A DNA stretch of 64,000 nucleotides. Origin: Cherax quadricarinatus (taxonomy: Eukaryota > Arthropoda > Malacostraca > Decapoda > Parastacidae). The notes below the pieces were generated by a model. That model was not told the origin of the DNA. It ran no database searches and worked only from the letters and a program-made list of their open reading frames with translations. The translations under genes were made by a program, and so were the position numbers. The stretch covers positions 48,880,521 to 48,944,520 of the forward strand of contig NC_091292.1 in assembly GCF_038502225.1 (NCBI RefSeq), given 5' to 3'. Position 1 is the first letter of the stretch; each line of letters opens with the position of its first letter. This document shows positions 24,033-37,000 of the stretch, piece by piece.

Positions 24033-25442
24033 ATGGCGCCAGGTGTGCGCAGGAGAGTGAATACTGTGGGCATTGAACTCATTAGTGGGGCTTTAACGCC
24101 TACGTCAGTCGATGTGTTATTGCCCAAAATTATAAGAGAGACATACGGCATCAGAGACGAGGATTTATATAGAGTGGCACTGAACGGTGTATATAGAATT
24201 TTCGTGAAAGTGCTAACTGCTCAAGTATACGAGGCTTTGGTTGATCGTTACCAAGATGTCAGCATTAACGTAACACCGGCAGTGAGGGTCAAGTTGACGG
24301 ATGTATCACGACATTATTCGTGGGTTAAGCTCTGCAACGTGCCTTTTGAGGCTGATGAGGTAGATATTCGAAATGTATTCGAACGTTATGGAACTGTACA
24401 TCTGGCCCAACCTGGCAAATGGGTAAAAGGAGCTTACACAGGATTTCCTGAGGGTTCTTTTAATCTCAAGATGACGCTAAGGCATCCTATACCCTCGTAT
24501 GTATATCTCAAGGAGTTTAGAACCCAGGTAATGGTAGCGTATGCGGGGCAGAGACGTACGTGCCGACTGTGTGGCGAATATGACTATATGGCGGCAGACT
24601 GTGGCAAGCGGAGTATGGCTCTTGGGCCGGCAAGGGGCGGAGCACCTGCGCATGAGCACCCGATGCCTAAGGAAGAACGGGGGCAAGGAGGAGGGCGTGG
24701 TCGCATGTGGAGTGAAGAGGTAGTGGCTCCTCCTGTGGAATCAGAAGAAGTGGTGATCCATGAATCACCTGGCCCATCAACAGTGGCTCCTGGGCCGGCA
24801 AGGGGCGGAGTACCTGCGCATGAGCACCCGATGCCTAAGGAAGAACGGGGGCAAGGAGGAGGGCGTGGTCGCATGTGGAGTGAAGAGGTGGTGGCTCCTC
24901 CTGTGGAATCGGAAGAAGTGGTGATCCATGAATCACCTGGCCCATCAACAGTACAGTTGTCAAGTGAGGAGGTACAGGAGGGCGCAGCAGTGAAGGCTAT
25001 TGAGGAGGAGTTGGAGACGGTGATACAGGCTATGTTACAGTCTACGGAGGTGGAGAGTTACAGTGAACAAGAACCTGGGGTCAGGGCAGAAGGTGTGTGC
25101 GGGGAAGGGGAGTATCAGGTGGCACCTGTGGTGGACAGTGCGAGTGCCATGGAAGGACATGGAGGCGGATTAAGGGTGGTAGAAGTGGAAGTCCATTGTG
25201 CTGGCTCCCAGGACTCAGATATGGAAACTGAGGGAGCTACAAGGAAAAGGGCAGCAGCGTCAGATTCGGATGATGTTCTGACGCCGGCGCAAAGGCCGGG
25301 GAAAAAGACATGGGGTTATGGTACCCAGAGTGACTCTGCGAGAGGGCCACAACAGAAGGGATGGGGGGATGGTTGGGAAGGAGGGTGGAGTCTGTGGCAA
25401 AGGCACAGTCCAGGGGAACGGTCTGAAAGGGAAGAATCTTGA
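24033..25442 (+). CDS. LINE-4 ORF1 protein with internal duplication
   Basis: 469 residues from the ATG at 24033 (MAPGVRRRVNTVG, aligned with the sister copies; an upstream in-frame ATG at 23982 is less likely). RRM-like block (VKLCNVPFEADE, IRNVFERYG), then CRLCGEYDYMAADC, in which the knuckle His is replaced by Tyr. A 168-bp tandem duplication (about 24622-24957) repeats a 56-residue Gly/Glu-rich segment. RKRAAASDSDDVLTPAQR is kept. The C-terminus differs from the family GKPPL end, so a late frameshift is likely. Binding by the knuckle is probably impaired. Confidence 0.8.
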   Translation: MAPGVRRRVNTVGIELISGALTPTSVDVLLPKIIRETYGIRDEDLYRVALNGVYRIFVKVLTAQVYEALVDRYQDVSINVTPAVRVKLTDVSRHYSWVKLCNVPFEADEVDIRNVFERYGTVHLAQPGKWVKGAYTGFPEGSFNLKMTLRHPIPSYVYLKEFRTQVMVAYAGQRRTCRLCGEYDYMAADCGKRSMALGPARGGAPAHEHPMPKEERGQGGGRGRMWSEEVVAPPVESEEVVIHESPGPSTVAPGPARGGVPAHEHPMPKEERGQGGGRGRMWSEEVVAPPVESEEVVIHESPGPSTVQLSSEEVQEGAAVKAIEEELETVIQAMLQSTEVESYSEQEPGVRAEGVCGEGEYQVAPVVDSASAMEGHGGGLRVVEVEVHCAGSQDSDMETEGATRKRAAASDSDDVLTPAQRPGKKTWGYGTQSDSARGPQQKGWGDGWEGGWSLWQRHSPGERSEREES

Positions 25443-25479
25443 CGTGAGGCGGGGAAGGAAACCTTAAACTGGCCTCAGG

Positions 25480-28400
25480 TGTGTAACAATAAATATTAAT
25501 GGTCTGTGTGATGGTGTTAAACGAGAGTGCTTCAGGATGTTTTTGAATAGGTACAAGGTTGACGTAGCTTTTGTGCAGGAGCACAATTTTAAGCTTGATC
25601 GTGAATTAGTGGTGCCTGGGTATCAGGCTTATGTGTTGCCGTCTGAGCGTTTAAAAGGAGGAGTGGGTGTGTTGATCAGGGAGGCGAGCCCATTTGTATT
25701 GCATAGGAAAGAGTGGGGGGGCGAGAGTATTGTGTGTGGAAGGATGGTGGATGGGAGAGAGAGTGGGGTTTGTGTGTGTGTGTATGCCCCAGCAGAAAGT
25801 GACGTGAAAGTGAAGATGGATTTTGTGCGGGAGGAGCTCGTGTACTACCTACGCACGTTACCGTCTGTGGCGATTGTGGGGGGGGATTGGAATTGTGTAA
25901 TTAAGAGGGCAGACGTGGAACCCAGAGGAGCGGGATATTTTTCCTCAGTCTTGGGGGGCCTGCTTAGAGATCTTCAGTTATGTGATGCTTTCGGGGGAGG
26001 TCTGTGGGAGGTGGAACATACGTTTATAAGAAAGGGATATGCGGCTCGTTTGGACAGGTTACATTTATCTCAGAGGGTTTTGGTAGAGTCTTTTAAAACT
26101 ATTGAGATGGTGTCTTCCAATCATAGGGCGGTATTAGTGGAGGTGGGATGGGATGCTTTGGCTCGTAGGCAGGGAAGTTATTGGAAACTGAACACGATGG
26201 TTTTGGGGGATAGGGAGGGAATGGAAGCGTTTGCAATATTTTGGGAACAGCTCTGTGCAGACAGGAGGACTGAGGAAGATGTGGTAGGATGGTGGGATAG
26301 TGTGGCTAAGTTAAGAATATGTCAATTTTATGTGAGGGAGGGCAAACGCATTAATCAATTGCAGTATGGTTTGTCAAATTATTTAGAATCTAGATTACGG
26401 GATTGTTACGAGGGGGGGGAGCGATGGCCGGGGTGTACCCGATGGAGGATATACACATGTTGAAGGACAGGATACGGGATTTACAAGAAGAATGTTTTGC
26501 AGCCATACGGGTACAGGCGGGATTGGACGAAGTACTCTTGGGCGACAAGCCATCAGCTTGTGTGCTGCGAGGACAGAAGGTACGACAGCGAACGACTACA
26601 ATACCGGGTTTGCAAGTCATATCTTCTGTGGGGGGTTTTAGAGAGGGTCAGGTATTAAGGGACACCATGGGGATGAGTGCATATGCAGACAGATGGTTTG
26701 AGGAATACGGGAAAAGTAGTGGGGTGGATGGCGAGGTTCTTGGGAAGGTATGTGAGTATGTGCCGTGCAAACTGGGGAGGAGTGATCGGGAGGCACTGGG
26801 TGGGGTCATTGAGAAGGGGGAAATATGGAGAGCCCTTATGGACATGACGAAGGGTAAGGCACCCAGGATCGATGGTTTACCAAGCGAATTTTATGTACAG
26901 CACTGGGGTCTGCTTAGGGGTTTCCTAGTAAGGTTAATGAATGCCATGAAAGAAGGAGGTAAGATGGGAGAATCTCAGGCAATGGCGGTGGTGGTGTTGG
27001 TCCCAAAGGGTAAACAGCAGAGTACCCTTCGGGATTACCGAGCCATTTCGTTGCTTTGTGTTGATTATAAATTATTTGCAAACATTCTTGGGAATCGGCT
27101 TAAATGTGTTGTGGGGAGGGTCGTGTTTGAGTCTCAGTTTGGGTTACCTGGTAGGTCAATGGGTGAGGGCCACGGGATTATCAAGGGGTTCCTGGAGGAC
27201 ATGGAAAGGGGAAGAGGGGCGTTGGTGGCGTTGGATTGGTAAGGGGCTTATGATAGGGTGGAAAGAAAGGCTTTGAGGGATATTCTCCTACGACAGGGGT
27301 TTGGCGAAGAAATAGTGGGGTGGGTGGATACGTTGTACTCACACACGAAGGTATGGGTGCAAATCAATGGGTGTGTGGGGGGGGAGTCAACATGGAGCGG
27401 GGTCTTCGGCAGGGATGTCCTTTATCACAAATATTGTTTGCATGTGTTCAGGATCCCTTTTATAGGATGGTGGAAGATCGTCTAAGGACGGGGGGGAGGG
27501 ATGGTGAGCTGAAGCCGTGGCCTGGTTTGGTGGGCTATGTTGATGATACCACTATTTTGGTAAGTGAGGAGACACGGTTAGGACTTTTGGGGGAAGTTGT
27601 CCATTCTTTGGGAGAGCTACTGGGATGAAGGTAAATCTGGAAAAGTCAATGATCATGGGGCTGGGAGAGTGGGCAGAGAGATTAGATTGGGGATGTGATG
27701 TTGTGCAGCAGAGGACCGGGAGTCTGAAAATCTGCGGTGTCATGTATGAGGCTGACCTGAGTGCTGCAAGGGTTAGCAATTCGAATAGGATGGTGGAACA
27801 GGTGCAGCGACGTTTGGGAATGCTGCGACCTCACCATTTAACCCTTAGGCAACGTGCAATTGTCATCAATGTATTACTATATAGTAAAGTCTGGTTTGTT
27901 TCGGCTGTGATGCCGTTAACAGGAACAGCGATTACGAGTATTCTTAGAATGGTGTTCAAATTTTTGTGGGGTTCAGGGTGCAACTGGTTGCGAAGGGAGG
28001 TAGTGACATTGCCGGTATGTAGGGGAGGGTTGGGTTTGTTGGACTTGAGAAAGCGCGTGAAATGTGTGTTTATTAAGAGGGAAGTGATGAGTGCAGGTGG
28101 ATGGAGGGAGGGTCAGCTAGATAAGGTACATGCTCACATGAGGAAATGGTAGCGAGGGGCGGAAATGAAGGAATGTGAAACAGTGTTACGTGCCTTAATG
28201 TTAGCCAGGAAACTGGGAAAAGTAAAGGTGGGAACTTTGTGTAAATCGTTAGGGGGATATGTAGTGGCGCCAGTTGAAGGGATCTACCCCATGTATGCAT
28301 GGGATGTAATATGGCGAAGATTTAGTAAATTAAGGATACGACCAAGGGCGCGTGAGGTTATGTACAGTTTCCTGCATGGGATTTTGCCAATGGGAGCGAT

Positions 28401-28812
28401 GCTCCGAGATAGGAGGGTTATTGAGGGTGGGGGGTGTGGCAGATGCAGGGGGGAAGAGACTGCGTAGCATGTCGTCTATTTTTGTGAAGGTTTAGAGTGC
28501 ATCAGGGTATGGATGAGTAAGGTTGTAGTGAGGGTGGGGGGTCAAGGTGTGTCGGTATTGCGAGCGTTGAGTCTTGATATGAGTGGTGTGGATGAGAGTG
28601 TGGTAAGAGGTTTAGCATATGTCATCGTGGACTACATATATGTTTTATGGGGTATGAGGGGGAAGGTGGGTGGGGATGTGATGAGAAGGACTTTGGCGGC
28701 GACGTTTTATCGAACTTTGTGTCGCAATAGAGACATTTTTTGGAAAAGGTGGGAAGAGTATTTTTCTGAGGGTTATAGAGGACTAACAATAGGGAATTTA
28801 TTGGCGTTATAA
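25480..28812 (+). pseudogene. LINE-4 ORF2: endonuclease-reverse transcriptase, broken
   Basis: Same domain order as the sister copies: INING, FVQEHN and GGDWNCVIKR (endonuclease); GKAPRIDGLP, YRAISLLC, LRQGCPLSQILFAC and GYVDDTTI (RT, catalytic Asp pair intact); C-terminal Cys/His domain around 28430-28490. Lesions: a frameshift near 26415 (G run), TAA at 27240-27242, a frameshift near 27385 (G run), a frameshift near 27610, TAG at 28150-28152 and TAG at 28465-28467. Open pieces are 25537-26463, 26403-27242, 27320-27628, 27625-28152, 28165-28467 and 28513-28812. Confidence 0.87.
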
Positions 28813-29939
28813 GGGGCTTTAACTGCCGGGGTGAGTAGGTTGGTAAAAGGGTGGGGGGGGGTTCAGGGGATTTCACCGGGCTCACCTCCTTGGGTATGCA
28901 GTGATGTGGTTGGGTGTGATTGGAGGTACTAGTGCGTGACCAGATGAGAGGTTGTGCAAGATTAGTTTTGCTTAGTTCCCTTGATGAGAAAGGTGTAAGG
29001 AGCAGATTAATTATATAACATGTATTAATTAGCGTATTATGTTCCACTTGCACTGGTATTGCAATTAAATTTGAATTTTTCTTGAGAGAGTTTTCCTTTC
29101 ACTATGTTCCTTGAAGCACTGAGTTATTTTTGCCTTTTTTTGTAACGTGGTCCAGCATCAGTTTTGACGTAATTACCTATTATTGTTATTCTTATTTAAG
29201 GTATTGTAATTTTGGTAGTCCTGTACCATTCATGGTTGTAAATAATGTTTCCTCAAGTGACATGTGTCATAATAATCCTAAATTGAGGATAATTAATGTC
29301 ATGATTATTCAGGTTGGTGACGGGGTTGGTTTTCAATGTGTGTGTGTGAATGGGGGGGGAGGGATGATGGGTCACATGTGTTGCAGCACAGGTTTCTTAA
29401 TAAAGCATATTGTAGGTCTGGTGTAATTTTGTTGCGAGTTGTATTACGGGTGATTGTCATTAAGCTTGGTGCATTATTGTGTTGAGGTTGTAATTTTAGG
29501 AGTTTTATTTATAGCCATTTTATGGCCTTTGTTATTATACCTTTATTCCTTCTTGAATTGTGATATGTTTTAAAAACTTGTATATAGTAGACTGTCAGAT
29601 GTTGCCTGGATTGTTTTGTGTTTATATATTGTTTTATTGATGTTGTGCTTGTTCAAGTTTTTTTTAATTTTAAGTGAACAAGGGAATGTGGACTGTATTC
29701 ATTGGTGGGGAGAGGGGACTGTAAGTAATAATGGGTAGGTACCATTATACTTGTGAAACAATGTACGTACGGCAGTCTGTAGGTTGTGTTAAGTTTATTT
29801 TAAGGGCCTTATGTATATGCTTATTCAGTAGATTGTGTAGTGAATGTTATTGTTCATCATCAGTGTCAGTGTTACATATTAATATATGTACCTATAAATA
29901 TTTGTACATGAAGTTTTAAATAAAATATAAAAAAAAAAG
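28813..29939 (+). other. LINE-4 3' UTR
   Basis: AT-rich 3' UTR, with the polyadenylation signal at 29919-29924 and a short A tail. A 98-residue ORF at 29130-29426 has no recognisable features. Confidence 0.65.
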
Positions 29940-29949
29940 AAGTTTAAAA

Positions 29950-30495
<546 letters not shown>

Positions 30496-30499
30496 ACCA

Positions 30500-30592
30500 A
30501 ACTGCGGCAGGCCAGGACTCAAGCCTACGAACCTTGTACCGCCTCCAGAGACAGCACAATGTACGCATCACCTTACCACTACACCACTGATT
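30500..30592 (-). repeat. tRNA-derived SINE fragment
   Basis: The minus strand reads AGTGGTGTAGTGGTAAGGTG (A-box-like) and, about 45 nt later, GGTTCGTAGGCTTGAGTCC (degenerate B box). It does not fold as a good tRNA. The adjacent (TA)n could be its 3' tail. Confidence 0.55.
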
Positions 30593-30639
30593 CTACAAGA
30601 ACCAAGCACACAGCACGTAGCTATGTGTTTGCCTTGGCC

Positions 30640-31460
30640 AAATGTTAAAAACTTACGCAGATATGAAGATACTAATATCTGCAATCAGGCACCAGAATCA
30701 CAATTTTCTCATTTGTGGTGGTTTAAAAGTTATTGCTCTCCTACTAGGTCTTCAAGGCGGCTACACCAAGTATCCCTGTTTTCTGTGTCTTTGGGAAAAT
30801 ATGGCAGACAGCCAGCACTATGAACAAAAAGACTGGCCACCAAGAACCAGCTTCTTACCCGGAAATCACAATGTGAAAACTGTGCCATTAGTTGACCCCA
30901 AGAAAATTCTGCGCCACCACTCCACATCAAAATAGGGCATGTGAAAAATTTTGTGAAGGCCTTGAACAAGAATGGAACTGCTTTCAAGTACCTGGAGTCA
31001 AAGTTTCCTGGAATAAGTGAAGGCAAGCTAAAGGCAGGAATCTTTGTTGGCCCTCAGATTCGGGAACTGATGAAGGACAAGCATTTTGATGAAGCATTAG
31101 CAGGTGTCGAGGTGAATGCCTGGTTTTCATTCAGGGAAATTGTTCAAAACTTTCTGGGAAACAGGCCCTCCCCCCTAATATGAATAAATGATCCAAGACC
31201 TGATTTCAGGTTTCAACAACTTGGGTCTAGAATGAGCGTGAAGATGCATTTTTTGCACTCACATCTTGACTATTTTCGCACCATTGTGGGGACTACAGAG
31301 AGGAATCAGGAGAGTGGTTCCAACAGGATATTTGCACCATGGAAACTCGATACCAGGGCAAATGGAATGTCAGCATGATGGCGGATTACTACTGGTCATT
31401 GAAATGTAATGGTCTCGATGAACAGCACAAGCGAAAGTCAAAGCGGTCCTCTATCCTTTG
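30640..31460 (+). pseudogene. Relic of a conserved multicopy arthropod ORF, function unknown
   Basis: Pieces in three frames belong together: 30642-30912 (ICGGLKVIALLLGLQGGYTK, then CFLC), about 30912-31180 (PPLHIKIGHVKNFVKALN, FVGPQIRELMKD), and ~31225-31459 (MHFLHSHLDYF, GEWFQQDI, YQGKWNVSMMADYYW). I recognise these blocks from a protein family that occurs in many copies in arthropod and other invertebrate genomes, usually annotated as uncharacterised. Its function is unknown to me, and it may be transposon-derived. Frameshifts near 30912, between 31160 and 31220, and near 31285 make it a pseudogene. The start of the family protein is missing. Confidence 0.65.
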
Positions 31461-32956
<1,496 letters not shown>

Positions 32957-32962
32957 CATATA

Positions 32963-34017
32963 TGTTGAGAAATGGCATTACCAGTTAAGTTTAAAGAGTT
33001 TGTACTTAGAAAGACAACTCATCGCCTGCACAGCCGCCCCTGCAGACGAGGTCTTGAGAAGCTGTCGAAGTCATCTCTCAACGGGCTGTAAAGATTTATA
33101 ATTTGTAAGATTATAAATTACCCCTAGGGGGTGTTATGTCAGCATATTTCATTCACTGATTGCTGACAAATTACAAACTTGTTTGGACTCAATAGTCCGC
33201 ACCTTACTGCCGACTATAGGTTGATTACAAACTCCTTGCGACTCAAGAACTGCGCAGTCCCCCGTATTACAAGAAATTCGTAACCTACCTTGCTCTTGTA
33301 GCGTGAGCTATGGTGTTCTTCACACCTTCGACAGATATCGGTGACTTGATAGAAGCTGAAGTGTCCTTGGATGTCCACGTCTTCCATAGTCTAGGAATAC
33401 TCACACTGGTACACTATGTTCCACAAGATTTGTCTTTATTGTTCACAATCTTATCACTAAAGAAGCTGATCACACTTCTCTTAAGTGTTTATTGTGCTTT
33501 ATGAGACACTTTGTTCACACTAACGCACAGATCGTTCTTTGTTGGTTGTCCTGGCGTCAGTGTCACTCTCAGTAGAGTCAAAAGTAATCTGAAGACGCCA
33601 CAGCACCCCACGCCGTTACTCCCCTAGCACAAAGGAAAAGCTGACCTAGTACTTTTGCTTCCTTGCCACTTCCTCGATGAAGCAAAGCAGAATGTTTAAA
33701 TCTTGCTGTCTTAAGCATAGACAACAATGTCCACTATCTTTACTATGGTAATAAAGTGGGAGCAGGATTTTCCTTAATTGTCCTGCTAAAGTAAGAGATG
33801 TACTGTCTCTTATTAAAATACACTCTGCAACACTGGACTGCAAGGAGCAGCAGTCGCTTGACCACGTCGCATACTCGTACTGCATCTGCGATCAATTACT
33901 CACTGTAGCAGTAAACAAGACGCTTGCCCCTTCTGAGAGGGCTGGGCCCCTCAGGGCTGAAAGGGCTGAAAGGGGCTGAAGGGGGCTGATACCCCCCTCC
34001 TGGAGAAAATTTCTCCA
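32963..34017 (-). repeat. BEL 3' LTR
   Basis: 1055 bp, near-identical to the LTR at 40141-41200. Inside are a 13-bp AT-rich palindrome near 33095-33115 (TTATAATTTGTAAGATTATAA) and a GGGCTGAAAGGGGCTGAA mini-repeat near 33950-33990. ORFs within it (33310-33504, 33646-33885) recur in the other LTR and are not genes. Confidence 0.93.
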
Positions 34018-34051
34018 CGCTGGGGGGCGGCGGAGGTTCGCTGCAGGTGAA

Positions 34052-37000
34052 CTATTCATCACTTAACATTAATTTAATTTTCTCACTCGCCACCACTGCT
34101 GCTTGTCTTTTCTGAACAGGTTTAGTCGGTGTGGTTTCTGGAGAATCACTAATTTTGTTTTCAACACTGTGTAATTCTAACGGCACTAGTTTATTTATTG
34201 TCTGCTTATTCACTACACCTTTGCTTAAAACATCAACTGTCCTGATGATTCCATTTGCATCAGGATATATGGTCACAATTTTTTCAAGTGGCCATTGGGA
34301 CCTCGGACCATCATTGTCAATAATCACTATGTCACCAGGTCTTAAGGACTTATGATTTTCAGGAACACCAGCTCCATAGAAGTGTTCTCTCAATGAGGTG
34401 AGATAGTCTTCTCGCCAAATTTTCTCCCAACATTCAATCACTTTATTAAGGTGTTTGAATTTACGTCTGAGTTGCTCAGGTTCGAAATAAGTAGGATCCT
34501 CTATGATTTCTTTATCATTCATGGGAGGAACAGGTTCGAGCCTTCTGCCATGGAGTAAATGAGATGGACTTAACACTTCTAAATTGTCCAGATCATTGGT
34601 AACATAAGTTAGAGGTCTGTTGTTGACTCTATTTTCTATTTCAGTCACAACTGTACGGAATTCTTCTAAGTCGATTCTTTGACGATGAAGAGTCTTCCTT
34701 AAACAACGTTTTACAATGCCGATCATTCTTTCATAAAATCCGCCGTGCCATGGAGATTTAGTAGGAATGCATCTCCAACGACAACTGCATTGATTCAGCA
34801 TCTGTTGTACTTCTGGTTGATCAAAGATCTTGCTTATATAAGCAGCACCAGCAACAAAGTTCGCTGCATTATCTGAAATCATCAGTTTGGGACATGCCCT
34901 TCTGGCTGCAAACCTTTGAATAATTTGATAAAGGTTTGAGCAGACATGTCAGTGGCTACTTCTAGATGTACTGCTCTAGTTGTAGCACAAGTGAACAAAC
35001 AGATGTAGACCTTGATAGGAACTTTGTCAACTGTTTTGGTTAAAATTATTGGTCCAGTGTAATCTACACCTGTCACCTCAAATGGAGTGATATGACAAAC
35101 TCTTTCAGAGGGATATGGAGGTGGACCTGGATACTGACATACTCGCATATCATAGTGACGACAAGTAATACAGTCCCTTATTTGTTTTTTCACACTTTGT
35201 CGACCTTGAGGTATCCAGTAAGATTGTCGTATATGACAAAGTGTGTCAGCTACCCCACCATGTAACACGTTACTGTGGGCGTTTTGAACAATCAGTTTTG
35301 TTAGCCAATGATTCTTGGGGATCAATATTGGATGTATGGCTTCTTTAGGTAGTGAAGAATTATGAATTCTTCCTCGACATCTTATAATCTTTTCTGAGTC
35401 GAGATAAAGTCCTAAAGAATTAATCATGACAGGTTTCTTTGGGGATTTATCTTGTGTTTCCAGCAATTTATATTCTGTAGAGAAAACATCTTTCTGTATT
35501 AGTTTCACCCAGTATTTAATGGGTTCAAGACATTCATAATCAGGTTTTATTCCTTTAATGAATTTATGGACAAGAGCTGTAACTCTTAAGAGTTTACCCA
35601 AAGATGAGTATTTAGATCCATCAATGACTCTTTCTGTTGTGTCTGCAGTATTTACACAACTTACTTCTGTTGTGTTCAAGCAGACCGTTTCTTCTGGCAT
35701 AATGTGAGCTTTTTGCTGAGGCCAGTTATTTTCATTAGAGAACCAGTTCGGTCCGTGGAGCCATAATTTATTATCCACAAATTTCTTCAGTGGGACGCCA
35801 CGTGACAACATGTCAGCTGGATTCTCTTGGGTAGAGACGTGAAGAAAGAGATAATCTCTCTGCATCTCTTTTATTTCTGCTACTCTGTTCTGTACATAGA
35901 CCAGCTTACTCTTATTATTTCTTAACCACTGGAGAACTGCTTCATTATCACTCCAGATCACGGTTTTTTCAATAGTGAGATGATCAAGTACTTTGTTGAG
36001 ATAGACAGCTAATTTTGTGCCTACATAGAGTGCTGTCAGTTCCAATTGTGGTACTGTTCTGACCTTCAAGGGTGCGACCCTGGCCTTTGAAGTAATTAGT
36101 GTACTTCCTTCAGCATTACTCATGTAAGCTACAGCGCCATAACCTCTGGTTGACGCATCACAGAACACATGTAATGTGTACTTGTTTCCCTCTTGACCTA
36201 TTTGTCTGGGAAGTTTAATTTGATGAAGTTGTTTAAACTCCTTGGATATTTCATCCCATGCTTGACTCATTTCTAGAGGCAAGTTCTCATCCCATCCAAT
36301 TTTGAGCTTCCATGCATCTTGCATAAGCATTTTACCCTTTATGGTAATTGGTGAGACGAGTCCTAGAGGATCAAAACATTGTGATACCTCTGACAGTAAA
36401 CTACGTTTAGTGAGTGTACTGCATGATTTATTGTTTATCCTTTTGAGACTCAAAGTATCTTCCTGTGTGTTCCAATTAAATCCCAGCATACTGTTGCAAT
36501 CAGGAATTTCAGCTTCAGGGAAATCTTCTTTGATAAGTTCCCTTAATTGCTTTGAATTTGTATTCCACATCCTTAGAGGCATATTTGCTTCTTTCATCTC
36601 CTTGTTAGCTTCTCTGTATAAGGATTTCAAATCCTCCTCTTTATTCACAGTACCTTGAAGATTGTCCACATAGAAACTTTTCTTTAAGATTTCTCTGAAG
36701 GGACTTTCAGATTTCTTCAAATGTGTATTTAGAGTAGCTTCTAGTAAGAATGGAGAGGATGTTGAACCAAATAATACTGATTTGAAACGATAAGTTTTCA
36801 CAGGACTTTGAGGATCATGTGGATTTTCAGGCCACAAGAATCGAATATAATCTCTATCTATTTCTTGTAGTCCTACTCTTAAGAAAGCTTTGGAAATATC
36901 AGCCGTGTAGGCATATGGGTTTGTGTGAAATTTCATAAGCACGTCTCCAAGCTTCTCAGTTAGTGAGGGCCCGGTCATCAGACAGTCATTAAGACTTGCT

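Larger units (their letters stand above)
23947..29939 (+). mobile_element. LINE-4: full-length LINE, opposite orientation
   Basis: Bounded by aagtttaaaa at 23937-23946 and 29940-29949 (10 bp). The family 5' start CATTCGCTG lies at 23950, preceded by three extra bases, possibly non-templated. ORF1 is 24033-25442 and decayed ORF2 is ~25480-28812. A 1.1-kb 3' UTR follows, then AATAAA at 29919-29924 and poly-A to 29938. It is head-to-head with LINE-3. The terminal TTTAAATAAAATATAAAA matches the tails of LINE-1 and LINE-3, so the four copies share one 3' end type. Confidence 0.88.

Noticed and set aside
33310..33885. Small ORFs near the BEL element as host genes
   Set aside because: They lie inside the LTR and recur at 40493-41068.
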